Positions 36,926 to 44,935 of a DNA stretch of 64,000 nt are shown here, piece after piece. The notes under the pieces were generated by a model. The model was not told where the DNA came from. It did not search any database and was given only the letters and a program-made list of their open reading frames with translations. The DNA is from Albimonas sp963816545 (GTDB taxonomy: Bacteria > Pseudomonadota > Alphaproteobacteria > Rhodobacterales > Rhodobacteraceae): the NCBI GenBank assembly GCA_963816545.1, contig CAWFLE010000008.1, positions 124,001-188,000 of the forward strand. The letters are read 5' to 3'. The position numbers and the translations under genes are program-made. Every line of letters starts with the position of its first letter. The stretch's first letter is position 1.

Positions 36926-37602
36926 TCAGGCGATGTCGCCGGGTTCCGGTGCGCGCTTGTCGCCGGCAATCATGGCACGGGCGAGGTTCTCGTGGTGCCG
37001 GATGGATGTGAAGATCACACCGGCCACATGCGCGGCGATCAGCAGCAGCATGATGTTGGCGAGCGTCGCGTGCACCTCGGCGAGCGCGCTCTCCCCGTCC
37101 TCACGGCCTACGCCGAATCCCGAGCGTTCATCGCCGTCCTCGTCGGCCCAGGCAGGGGCGACGATCTGCGGGAGATCGGGCAGCATCGCCATCTGGGTCT
37201 GATCCTCCATAAGCCAGCCGGTAAAGGCTGTTCCGGAGAGGGTGATCAGCAGAGCGACGATCATCGCCGCACCGGTGGGGTTGTGGCCGAGATAACGGCG
37301 CTCGCGCCCGCCAACCACGGCGCCGAGATAGCGAACCGTGGCGGTCGGTCCTTTGAGGAACTGGGAAAAGCATGCATATCGGTTGCCGGCAAAGCCCCAG
37401 ACAACGCGGAAGGCCACGAGACCGGCCACGGCATACCCGGCGGCCTCGTGAACCGTATCGGGTTCCTCGGCGCTCAGATATGCCACCGCAAAAGGCGCCA
37501 CGAGCCCCAGTGGAACAGCCGCACCAGCGGGTCCCAGACCCGGATCGTGCCGCCGCTTTCGTGCTCCTCTGCTTTGCGATCAGCCTCGAAAGTCTCAGTC
37601 AT
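36926..37602 (-). CDS. Cytochrome b561-family membrane protein (one frameshift)
   Basis: Joined across one missing base near 37505, the protein has about 225 aa. The N-terminus runs MTETFEADRKAEE to VWDPLVRLFHWG, where the His is the first heme ligand, and continues VAPFAVAYLSAEE, HEAAGYAVAGLVAFRVVWGF and, near the end, HATLANIMLLLIAAHVAGVI with further ligand His residues. It is a di-heme b-type membrane electron carrier. Its start overlaps the stop of the small PepSY gene. The pair probably passes electrons for the same redox system. The frameshift lies in GGGGC and is probably an error. Confidence 0.82.
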
Positions 37603-37876
37603 GATCGTCGTCCTCGTACTCGAGTTCGATGATTTGAAGCGTGGCCGGATGGACGGTCACCTCGATCCGGCGCCCCTCGGCGTCGCGGCCGTCGATCTCG
37701 TAGCAGCCGTCGTCGATCTTGATGCGGCGCACCGTCCAGCCGGTCTCATCCGCCAGCCGGGCGACGGCGTCGCGCGGCTGCCAGTCGGCCATCGGCACGA
37801 AGCAGTCGTCGTCCGCAAGCGCGACACCGGCAGGGAAGCCTGCGAGAAAGCCGAGAATTGTCAATGTCTTCTTCAT
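37595..37876 (-). CDS. Small periplasmic PepSY-domain protein
   Basis: The 93-aa protein has a Sec signal (LTILGFLAGFPAGVALA) and one PepSY-like domain: WQPRDAVARLADETGWTVRR and CYEIDGRDAEGRRIEVTVHP, with an acidic end EYEDDDHD. Similar small proteins often lie next to cytochrome b561 and OmpR-type two-component genes and may sense a ligand or inhibit a partner. It is divergent from the response regulator, with the two boxes between them. Confidence 0.8.
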   Translation of the reverse strand: MKKTLTILGFLAGFPAGVALADDDCFVPMADWQPRDAVARLADETGWTVRRIKIDDGCYEIDGRDAEGRRIEVTVHPATLQIIELEYEDDDHD

Positions 37877-38021
37877 GGGCCAAACTCCTCGCTGCGGCCA
37901 TCTTGATGTAACTCATGCGCGGCGAAGCTGACGGCAGCCTGAAGGGGGGCCCGGGCCTGCTTCAGCTTCGCGTCAGCCAGGCGGGTCATGGAGGGTCATC
38001 GGGGAAAGAACGGGGACGACC
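37877..38021. promoter_or_regulatory. Divergent promoter with two response-regulator boxes
   Basis: Two copies of the box face each other: CTGACGGCAGCCTGAAGG (37928-37945, minus orientation) and CTTCAGCTTCGCGTCAGC (37960-37977, plus orientation). They sit about 45 bp before the regulator gene and about 50 bp before the PepSY gene. They match the boxes before katG and before the Asp-rich gene. I infer autoregulation by the adjacent OmpR-type regulator. Confidence 0.65.
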
Positions 38022-38681
38022 ATGCGCATCCTGCTGATCGAGGACGACACGACTCTCGGCGCCGCGGTGCGCGACCAGATCGCGGCCGATGGCCAGTCGG
38101 TGGACTGGGTCACGCGCCTCGATGCGGCCGGCGACGCGGTACGCGGAGCGTCCTACGACCTGATCCTGCTCGACCTCATGCTTCCGGACGGGCGCGGCAT
38201 CGCGTTCCTGAAGAGCCTGCGTACTCGGGGCGACGTGACGCCGGTGATCATCCTGACCGCGATGGACCAGGTCTCGGACCGGATCGAGGGCCTGAACGCA
38301 GGCGCCGACGACTACCTCGTGAAGCCCTTCGACCTGGCGGAACTCTCGGCCCGGATCGGCTCGGTCGCCCGGCGCTACAGCGGCAACCCGAACCCGATCG
38401 TCACCCATGGGCCGCTCGAGATCGACCTGGCGGCGCGCAGCATTCACTGCGACGGCAAGCCAGTCGCGCTGACGGCGCGGGAATGGGCGTTGTTCGAAGC
38501 ATTTCTCGCGCGGCCCGGTCAGCTGCTGTCCAAGGCGCAACTGGAACAGAAACTCTACGCATTCGACGCCGAGGTGGAGAGCAACACCATCGAGGTCCAT
38601 GTCAGCCGCCTGCGCAAGAAGCTCGGGAGCGCGACTATCGAGACCGAGCGCGGCATGGGCTACAGGCTGGGCAAGCCATGA
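38022..38681 (+). CDS. OmpR/QseB-type response regulator
   Basis: The 219-aa protein has a receiver domain with the acidic pocket IEDD, the phosphorylated Asp51 in ILLDLMLPDG and the Lys in DDYLVKPFD, and a C-terminal winged helix with LTAREWALFEAFLARPGQLL, SNTIEVHVSRLRKKLG and the wing TERGMGYRLG. It overlaps the histidine kinase start by 4 nt. The four CTTCAG-N5-CGTCAG boxes are its likely targets. Confidence 0.93.
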   Translation: MRILLIEDDTTLGAAVRDQIAADGQSVDWVTRLDAAGDAVRGASYDLILLDLMLPDGRGIAFLKSLRTRGDVTPVIILTAMDQVSDRIEGLNAGADDYLVKPFDLAELSARIGSVARRYSGNPNPIVTHGPLEIDLAARSIHCDGKPVALTAREWALFEAFLARPGQLLSKAQLEQKLYAFDAEVESNTIEVHVSRLRKKLGSATIETERGMGYRLGKP

Positions 38682-40048
38682 GGCTTCCGCGGAGCCTGCA
38701 GGCCCGGCTGGCGCTGTCTCTCGGGGGTCTGCTGACGCTCCTATGGATCGCGGCCGCCTCCGTGACGGCGGTGATCGTGCACAGGGAAATCGACGAGGTC
38801 TTCGACTCCGCATTGCAGGAAACCGCTCAGCGGATCCTGCCCCTCGCCGTGATGGACATCGTCGGACGCGAGGATGCCGGCGTCAACCAGCGGCTCGGGG
38901 CGATCCGTGAGCATGAGGAGTTCTTCACTTATATCGTGCGCGACGGCGAGGGGCGCATCCTGCTTCAGTCGCACGCCGCGGACCCCGCGATGTTCCCGGC
39001 CTGGGATGGACCTGGCTTTCGGCAGACCGCGACGCACAGGCTCTACAACGAGGACGTGCTTCGGGGGACCGTGCGGATCACGGTGGCCGAGCCTCTTGAT
39101 CACCGCGCGGCTGTCATCCGCGAGATCCAGATGGGCCTTGGACTGCCTCTTCTGATCGTGATCCCGGTCGCGCTGGTCGTCATCGTACTTTCGGTACGGG
39201 CCAGCCTCACGTCACTGCGCCGCTTCCGGGAACGTCTCAAATCCCGCAATGCTCGGGACATGTCGCCCGTTCCGGCGGAAGACATCCCTTCTGAGATCGG
39301 TCCGATCGCGACTACTCTCAACCAACTCCTCGATCGCCTGAGGGCCGCCTTCGATGCCGAACGCAGCTTTGCGGCCAACGCCGCGCACGAACTGAGAACG
39401 CCGCTGGCCGGGGCGATCGCGCAGGCGCAGCGGCTGGTTTCGGAGACTGCCGACCCCCGGGCGAAGGCGCGGGCCACGGAGATCGAGGCGACACTTAAGC
39501 GGCTCACCCGCCTTGCCGAACGCCTCATGCAACTTTCAAGAGCGGAGGGCGGACGCCTGAGGTTGGACCGAGCTTCGGACCTCCGTCCGGTGGCGCGCAT
39601 CGTGATCGACGATATGGCCAGAACGGTCACGCCGGGCCGCATCGAGCTGAAGTTGCCGGAGACGCCGATATTGTCGGACCTCGATCCCGACGCCTTCGGG
39701 ATACTCTGCCGAAACCTTGTGGAGAACGCTCTGCGTCATGGCTCGGACGCCACCGTTGTCGATGTCACTCTGACGCAGGATGGGCAGTTGATCGTCGCAA
39801 ACGAGGGGCCCGTCCTGCCGCCCGAGATACTGAGCCGCCTGACGGCCCGGTTCGAGCGCGCGGGCGCAAATGCTGATGGCAGCGGGCTGGGGCTCGCCAT
39901 CGTCGCTGCGATTGCAGATCGTATCGGAAGCACGCTGGTTCTGCGATCGCCGCGTCCAAGCGCCTCGTCGGGGTTCCAGGCGTCCGCCAAGCTGCCTACA
40001 GACGTTGTGGACCCAGCCACGATGCAGTCCGACATTGCAAGGCCCTGA
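38678..40048 (+). CDS. Sensor histidine kinase
   Basis: The 456-aa membrane kinase has two helices (about 11-35 and 154-173) around a periplasmic sensor of about 120 residues, a HAMP-like linker, the phosphorylated His237 in AANAAHELRTPLAGA, and an ATPase domain with NLVENALRHG and DGSGLGLAIVAAIADR. The receiver partner is encoded directly upstream. The signal is unknown; neighbours suggest metal, peroxide or redox stress. The short acidic patch EHEEFF in the sensor may bind metal. Confidence 0.92.
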   Translation: MRLPRSLQARLALSLGGLLTLLWIAAASVTAVIVHREIDEVFDSALQETAQRILPLAVMDIVGREDAGVNQRLGAIREHEEFFTYIVRDGEGRILLQSHAADPAMFPAWDGPGFRQTATHRLYNEDVLRGTVRITVAEPLDHRAAVIREIQMGLGLPLLIVIPVALVVIVLSVRASLTSLRRFRERLKSRNARDMSPVPAEDIPSEIGPIATTLNQLLDRLRAAFDAERSFAANAAHELRTPLAGAIAQAQRLVSETADPRAKARATEIEATLKRLTRLAERLMQLSRAEGGRLRLDRASDLRPVARIVIDDMARTVTPGRIELKLPETPILSDLDPDAFGILCRNLVENALRHGSDATVVDVTLTQDGQLIVANEGPVLPPEILSRLTARFERAGANADGSGLGLAIVAAIADRIGSTLVLRSPRPSASSGFQASAKLPTDVVDPATMQSDIARP

Positions 40049-40136
40049 TTCTGAAGGCAGAACTTCAAGGAAGGCCTGCCCGAGAGGTCGTTCCTGCCTG
40101 CCCCGTGACGCGCCACGATCTGTTTAGGCCGGAAGT

Positions 40137-40385
40137 TCAGCACGTCCGGGCCTGGTCGCGCATCACGGCGTAGTCGCTGAGTATCTCGCCAATGGCCGAG
40201 CCATGCGGCAGCGAAGCCAGTTCCTCGGCAGCCTGCGCGTGGAACTCCCGGCTGTATTCGACGACGGGCGGACATGCTCTGAGGCCGCTGACGTCAGAAG
40301 CGTCCGTCGCGCAGCCGCTCAGCCAGATCGTCGCGATTTCGAGAACGACGAGCCGCCGCTTCCAGCATCTGGCGCTGGACATCAT
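40137..40385 (-). CDS. Rz1-like outer-membrane spanin, nested in the Rz-like gene
   Basis: The 82-aa frame starts MMSSARCWKRRLVV and has a hydrophobic segment with a lipobox (WLSGC), so it is a predicted lipoprotein. Its first part is read in a second frame inside the Rz-like gene, the usual Rz/Rz1 arrangement. The mature part has one more Cys pair (ACPP, RTC). It would join the inner-membrane spanin to fuse the membranes at the last step of phage lysis. Confidence 0.7.
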   Translation of the reverse strand: MMSSARCWKRRLVVLEIATIWLSGCATDASDVSGLRACPPVVEYSREFHAQAAEELASLPHGSAIGEILSDYAVMRDQARTC

Positions 40386-40551
40386 TGGCCTTCTCCGTGG
40401 TCTCAAGGCGTTCGGCGAGGCGTCCCGCTCGCTCACCGGACCGCCGAAGCGAAAGCAGGAACAGGAGCACGGCGAGAACGATGGCGCCGTAGCGCAGGCC
40501 AGCCCGCATCCAAGGGCTCGCGGGGATCCCGGTAAGCAGCCCGGCGATCAC
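40294..40551 (-). CDS. Rz-like inner-membrane spanin
   Basis: The 85-aa frame starts at a GTG that overlaps the stop of the endolysin remnant (GTGA). It has one membrane helix (YGAIVLAVLLFLLSL) followed by a charged coiled-coil (ERAGRLAERLETTEKANDVQ) and ends AERLRDGRF. Size, topology and the nested lipoprotein gene mark it as an i-spanin. It belongs to the prophage lysis genes. Confidence 0.7.
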   Translation of the reverse strand: MIAGLLTGIPASPWMRAGLRYGAIVLAVLLFLLSLRRSGERAGRLAERLETTEKANDVQRQMLEAAARRSRNRDDLAERLRDGRF

Positions 40552-40732
40552 CGCCGCCCCCGCTTCCAATCGTCGAGCCGGGCATAGATGGTGACTGCGA
40601 TGCCGCAGAGCGCCACCGCGATGAACACCCAGCGGAGGGTATCGAGATACGGCACCAGCGGCAGAATTGCAGATTGCGTCTCGGCCAGGACGCTCTGCGC
40701 CATCTCGACCCCTCCTCCGCCCCAGGGTTCGC
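40548..40732 (-). pseudogene. 3' part of the M15 endolysin gene, cut off by the IS3 element
   Basis: This fragment encodes GGGGVEMAQSVLAETQ and a membrane helix (YLDTLRWVFIAVALCGIAV) ending RLDDWKRGRR. Removing the IS (40733-42073) and one base joins it in frame to the 5' part at 42074-42606, giving one protein of about 238 aa. An ATG at 40703 with GGAGGAGGGG upstream could allow this tail to be made as a 51-aa membrane peptide. Confidence 0.7.
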
Positions 40733-40778
40733 TGAGACATCTCTGAAGCCTTATTGAAGGCGACGAAGGAGGTGTTGG

Positions 40779-41159
40779 ATGACGTCTGACGATCGAAGCG
40801 GAGGCGCCCCGGGCGCGGAGAGTTCAGGTATCGCAGCGGCCGGGGCGCCGGGGCGGGAGCGCCGCATGACGGCGAACCGCAAGCAGGATGCGGTGCTTCG
40901 GGTGCTGCGGGGCGAGCCGCTGGAGGTGGTGGCCCGAGACCTGCGCGTGACCGCGGCGGATGTGAGCGGGTGGCGGGATGCGTTTCTCGAGGGCGGCGCG
41001 GCGAGCCTGAAGTCGCGGCCCCGCGATGACCGCGACGCGCGCATCGCGCAGCTTCAGGCGAAGCTCGGGGCGGCGACGATGGATAACGAGCTGCTCTACG
41101 AGAAGATCTCGCGGCTGGAGGCGGGCCGCCCTTTGGCCCGGCGGAGGTCGAGGCGATGA
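40779..41159 (+). CDS. IS3-family OrfA (helix-turn-helix protein)
   Basis: The 126-aa protein has AAGGAGG upstream of its ATG. A helix-turn-helix (KQDAVLRVLRGEPLEVVARD, VTAADVSGWRDAFLEGG) is followed by a leucine-zipper-like tail (LQAKLGAATMDNELLYEKIS) as in IS3 OrfA. The stop overlaps the orfB start (ATGA), so OrfB may be made by re-initiation rather than by a programmed frameshift. Confidence 0.85.
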   Translation: MTSDDRSGGAPGAESSGIAAAGAPGRERRMTANRKQDAVLRVLRGEPLEVVARDLRVTAADVSGWRDAFLEGGAASLKSRPRDDRDARIAQLQAKLGAATMDNELLYEKISRLEAGRPLARRRSRR

Positions 41160-42055
41160 GCGCGGTCATCTCGATCTCCGGTCGACGCCGTTACGGCCTG
41201 GCGCGGGTCTGCCGGGTCTGGAACCTGGGCCGGGCGAGCATCTATCGCCGCCGCCTGACGGCAGGAGCTCCGCCGGCCGAGCGGCGGCGTCCCGGGCCGC
41301 AGGGTCCGATGCCGGACGCGGTGCTGGTCGAGGCGATCCGGGCCGTGCTGGCGGCGAGCCCGTTCCACGGCGAGGGCTATCGGAAGGTTTGGGCGCGCCT
41401 GCGCTTCAGGGGCGTGCGGACCTCGAAGGAGCGGGTGCGGCGGCTGATGCGCGCGCATGGCCTTGCGGCGGATACGGGCCGAGCGACGCCGCGGGGGCCG
41501 CGCAGCCATGATGGCACGATCATTCCGGAGAGGGTCGACGCCATGTGGGGGACCGACATGACCGCGGCAGTCACCACCGCCCAGGGGCAGGTGGCGATCT
41601 TCGTCGCCGTCGACCACTGCTCGGCCGAGTGCGTCGGCATCCACGCCGCCCTCCATGGCACGCGCCACGAGGCGCTGGAGCCGGTCCGCCAGGGCGTGAA
41701 GGCCCGCTTCGGCGGGATCGGCAAGGATGTGGCCGTCGGGCTGAGCCTGCGCCACGATCACGGCAGCCAGTACATGTCGCACGACTTCCGGGCGGAGATC
41801 CGCTGGCTGGGGATCGCGTCGTCGCCCGCCTTCGTTCGGGCCCCGGAGGGCAACGGCTGCGCCGAGCGCTTCATCCGGACCCTGAAAGAGAACCTGCTGT
41901 GGGTTCGCACCTTCGACACCGTCGAGGAGCTTCGCCTGGCGCTGCTGGAGTTCCGCCGGACCTACAACGAGCAATGGCTGATCCAGCGGCATGGTCACCG
42001 CTCGCCGGCCCAGTTCAGGCGCGACCAGATGGACGCCGAGCCCATGGTCGCGTAG
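41156..42055 (+). CDS. IS3-family OrfB transposase (DDE)
   Basis: The 299-aa protein has the IS3/rve integrase core: VDAMWGTDMTAAV with the first Asp, LRHDHGSQYMSHDF with the second Asp, and FVRAPEGNGCAERFIRTLKENL with the Glu in NGCAERF. The N-terminal HTH_21-like part includes YGLARVCRVWNLGRASIYRR and FHGEGYRKVWARLRF. It catalyses excision and joining of the element. Confidence 0.9.
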   Translation: MSAVISISGRRRYGLARVCRVWNLGRASIYRRRLTAGAPPAERRRPGPQGPMPDAVLVEAIRAVLAASPFHGEGYRKVWARLRFRGVRTSKERVRRLMRAHGLAADTGRATPRGPRSHDGTIIPERVDAMWGTDMTAAVTTAQGQVAIFVAVDHCSAECVGIHAALHGTRHEALEPVRQGVKARFGGIGKDVAVGLSLRHDHGSQYMSHDFRAEIRWLGIASSPAFVRAPEGNGCAERFIRTLKENLLWVRTFDTVEELRLALLEFRRTYNEQWLIQRHGHRSPAQFRRDQMDAEPMVA

Positions 42056-42073
42056 TCCCAAATCGGTGTCTCA

Positions 42074-42606
42074 CGATCCGGGGGCGGTACAACCCCCGCA
42101 GCACCCAGCGTCGCCACACCTGCCGCTCCGCCGCCTTTCATGGTGCGGCTGTCGGCCAGCACTTCGCGCGCTGGCGGCGTCTCGGCTGCGAAGGCAGTCG
42201 CCCGGACCGGGAAGCGCTCGCCCCACTGACGCGCGGGCCCGAGGTCAACATGAATGAAGCCCGAGCGCGGATAGAAGCCGAACCCAAGGAACCCGACCGC
42301 TCGCGCCGCCGCCTCGAAGGCCACCGGGTCGTGGTTCGACATGGCGATGTCGAAGGCGGCGCCGTCGAGGTGCTTGGAGCGGGTCGCGCCGCCCACGGCG
42401 CGATTGTGCTCCGGGCTGCGATAGGCCGATCGCACGATCAGCGGCTTGCCCAGCCGATCCCGCAGCGCCTGCAGCTTGTCGAGCGCGGGCGCGTTGATAA
42501 GCAGCTTGCCGGTGCCCCGGCAGGCGATCTCGGCCGGGCTGAAGTTCGGCCAGCGCCAGGCGCTCTCAGGCACGTCACGCCAATGGCTGTGGAAGGTCGT
42601 TATCAT
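42074..42606 (-). pseudogene. 5' part of an M15-type endolysin (D-Ala-D-Ala carboxypeptidase fold)
   Basis: The fragment starts MITTFHSHWRDVPESAWRWP and holds the peptidase M15_3 core: LIVRSAYRSPEHNRAVGG, SKHLDGAAFDIAM (His and Asp zinc ligands) and GFIHVDLGPARQWG with the last ligand His. This family cleaves peptidoglycan peptides and serves as endolysin in many alphaproteobacterial phages and gene transfer agents. After VVPPPDR it is cut by the IS3 element. The catalytic domain is complete, so a shortened enzyme lacking the membrane anchor may be made. Confidence 0.85.
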
Positions 42607-42678
42607 GAGGGTCCTCCAAAACGAAAAACGCGCCTCGAGGGCGGGTGCGGGTGGGCAGATGGATGGGATGGTGAGCGG

Positions 42679-42966
42679 CTAAGGACTGCCGCCGAAGATC
42701 TTGAGCTTGATGGCGATGCCTGCGAGCAGCGCCAGCATGACGCCGGTGGTGATCATGCGGACGGCCGTCTGCATCGCCGTGCGGCGCACCAGCCGGATGC
42801 AGTCGACGAGCGACCGCAGATCGCGGATGTCGAGCGCAGCCTCGTCACCGTCGAGGCCGACATCGGCGAGCGCGCGCTTCGCACCTTCCTCCGCTGCCCG
42901 GGTCAGGATCGCCTCGAACTCGGCGTCGGGCATCCGCACGAAGCCCTCGGATCGGGGTGGTGTCAT
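42679..42966 (-). CDS. Small phage membrane protein (DUF6127-like)
   Basis: The 95-aa protein has GGAAGGAGG before its ATG. An N-terminal acidic helical part (MPDAEFEAILTRAAEEGAKR, LDIRDLRSLVDCIRLVRRT) is followed by one C-terminal helix (ITTGVMLALLAGIAIKL). It lies between the tail-fibre and endolysin genes, where related phages carry such a protein, and may help lysis as a holin-like factor. That role is inference. Confidence 0.65.
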   Translation of the reverse strand: MTPPRSEGFVRMPDAEFEAILTRAAEEGAKRALADVGLDGDEAALDIRDLRSLVDCIRLVRRTAMQTAVRMITTGVMLALLAGIAIKLKIFGGSP

Positions 42967-42985
42967 CGGATCCTCCTTCCGCCGC

Positions 42986-43952
42986 TCAGCCGACCTTGCA
43001 GCCCCAGAAGGACGTGTGATCGGCGGCGAAGTAGCCGTCCGCGACCCGGAAATACCCCTGCAGCTCGACGGTATCGCCCGCGGTGAGCGGGACCATGGTC
43101 TGCAGCCAGATCGCGGTGGCGAGCGAGACATGGGTCGCGGAGATTTCGCCGAGGGAGCCGCGGATTTCGGTCGTGCCGTTCAGGACGAGACGCCCGCTCA
43201 TGCGTGCGGTCGTGCTGGCGTTGACCTTGTAGAGCAGCGTCGCGCCGAAGAGGTAGGTGCCGTCTGACTGGCGCGACGAAGTGGTTGTTCGCGGCGTCGA
43301 ACGCGCCTTGGTCGTTGTAGTCGGTGTTGTTCAGGCCGATCTTCGTCCAGGTCCCGACGCCCATGTAGTTGTCGTAGTTCGTGTATGCCTTGAAGCAGGG
43401 CAGCCGGGGCTGGTCGACGATGCCCGTGGCGTTGTCGACGCTGAGCCCGTCGAAGAAGGTGCTGCCGTCGGCCGAGACCGCGAGCCGGAAGCGGTCCGAG
43501 CCGAACAGCCCAACCAGCGCCTTGGTCACGAAGTCGGTCTGCAGGGTCAGCCCGAGATCGTCGCCCGCAGCCTCCTTGTTCATGGTGTAGAACAGATCGC
43601 CGGTGCCGCCCTCGGCCACGGTCTCCGCCGTCCAGAGGGCGGCATTGAGCTTGGCCGAGAACGGGTTCAATGCATCCGCCGTCGTGCCGAGCCCAAGGAG
43701 CGCGAGGTTCTGCAGCGTGGCCGGAGTGGTCCCGACCCAGCCGGACCCGTCGTAGACCAGCAGCAGGCCCTCGTCCTCGACCCATGCCCGCCAGCCAGTC
43801 CGGGGCGGCAGGCGAAGCCAGGCGCCGTCGGTCCAGAGTGCGACGTTCAGGTCCCAGCCAGGCCAGTCGCCCGTCGCGCCCGAGGCGACGATGTGGCGGT
43901 CGCCGTCGGCGGGGCTGCCGGAGGGGTATTCGCCAAGCTCTTTCGCCCGCAT
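42986..43952 (-). pseudogene. DUF2793-type tail-fibre protein, 5'-truncated and frameshifted
   Basis: The DUF2793 domain is recognisable: SPADGDRHIVASGATGDWPG, LRLPPRTGWRAWVEDEG and LLVYDGSGWV. The C-terminal head with YKVNASTTA, MSGRLVLNGTTEIRG and ELQGYFRVADGYF is read after a one-base frameshift near 43268. The N-terminal part that normally anchors the fibre is missing; the frame begins MRAKELGEYPSG at 43952, next to unrelated DNA. It is a remnant of the prophage tail. Confidence 0.75.
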
Positions 43953-44013
43953 GCGAAATCGCGAGATGGCCCCCGAAGCTTGCGCAAGTCCGGCGCTCGC
44001 TCCCCGGTACCGT

Positions 44014-44220
44014 TCAATCCGAGATGGCGGCCAGTGCCGCCTGCCGCTCTGCGGGCTTGAGTTTCAGAAAAAGGGTGCGTGCTCGCTTGATGTCGCGGTC
44101 GGAGCCGCTCGCGGCCGCTTGGCGCAGCGCGGCCGCCACGGGATCTTCAGGGCTGCGTATAAAGCTGAGGGCGCGGGCGAGCCGTCCCATGGTTGCGCGA
44201 TCGATGCCGGTCTCGTCCAT
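44014..44220 (-). CDS. Small hypothetical protein
   Basis: The 68-aa protein starts MDETGIDRATMGRLARALSF and is helical and basic at its centre (SDRDIKRARTLFLKLKPAER). I do not recognise a family. It sits between the prophage remnant and the GNAT gene, on the same strand as both. Codon use looks normal for the island, which supports a real gene. Confidence 0.5.
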   Translation of the reverse strand: MDETGIDRATMGRLARALSFIRSPEDPVAAALRQAAASGSDRDIKRARTLFLKLKPAERQAALAAISD

Positions 44221-44311
44221 GCGTGTGCTCTCCCGTCCCGCGCCGCTGCGGTCAACGGGGTAGTCGCACAGTTCCGCCGCGAATGGCGCCCGCCACCGCT
44301 TGCTCCGTGCC

Positions 44312-44803
44312 TCATGACCAGATGAAGCCCAGCCGATCCAGCCGTGCGCCGTGGAAGCTGGCCGTCCCGGTGGCGCCGACGCGGCCGCCGACGGCGCGGT
44401 AGAAGCGGCAGCCGGCCTCGTTCTCGGCGAGGGACCAAACCACGAGCCCACGAAGCGCCCGATCCTCCAGCCGGCGCCGCGCCTCTCTGAAGAGCCGGGC
44501 GCCGAGACCGGCGCCATGGCAGACGGGATCGAGGTAGAGCTCGTAGATCTCGCCTCTCCTCGATCTGCGGTCGCGACAGCGCCCTCCCGTCGCGTAGCCG
44601 CAGAGCCGCCCGTCGAGTTCAACGACGAGGGCCTTGCCGCCGGAGCGGTGAAGGCTCTCCCACCACGGGGCCCCGCGACCGGTGATCCAACGCTCGAGCG
44701 CCACGCCCGGGAGTAGCCCCGAGTAGGCGAAGCGCCAGGCGTCTTGATGCACTCTGGCAAGCGCCGGGGCATCCTGTGCGGTCGACCAACGCGTCTCGAT
44801 CAT
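44312..44803 (-). CDS. GNAT-family N-acetyltransferase
   Basis: The 163-aa protein has the GNAT order: ARVHQDAWRFAYSGLLPG, ALVVELDGRLCGYATG, EIYELYLDPVCHGAGLGARL (the acetyl-CoA loop, in QGxGxG-like form) and LVVWSLAENEAGCRFYRAVGG. The substrate is unknown. It is divergent from the nuclease-like gene and appears intact. Confidence 0.85.
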   Translation of the reverse strand: MIETRWSTAQDAPALARVHQDAWRFAYSGLLPGVALERWITGRGAPWWESLHRSGGKALVVELDGRLCGYATGGRCRDRRSRRGEIYELYLDPVCHGAGLGARLFREARRRLEDRALRGLVVWSLAENEAGCRFYRAVGGRVGATGTASFHGARLDRLGFIWS

Positions 44804-44935
44804 CGGCAGACGTCTCCTCTCCCGCGGGAGATGATGTTCCAGGCGACGAGCAAGTCGAGGGCGCGCGCTCGCGCCGTCATTGGACCGACGCTCCGGCGTG
44901 ATAGGCTCCCGAGGACAACAGTCCGGGAGGTTGCG

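Larger units (their letters stand above)
40733..42073 (+). mobile_element. IS3-family insertion sequence
   Basis: The element is 1341 bp, begins TGAGACATCTCTG and ends CGGTGTCTCA, so the ends form a short TGAGACA inverted repeat with the TGA...TCA termini typical of IS3. It holds two genes in the plus direction. It sits inside the endolysin gene. I see no clear target duplication longer than one base. Both genes are intact, so it may still be active. Confidence 0.85.
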
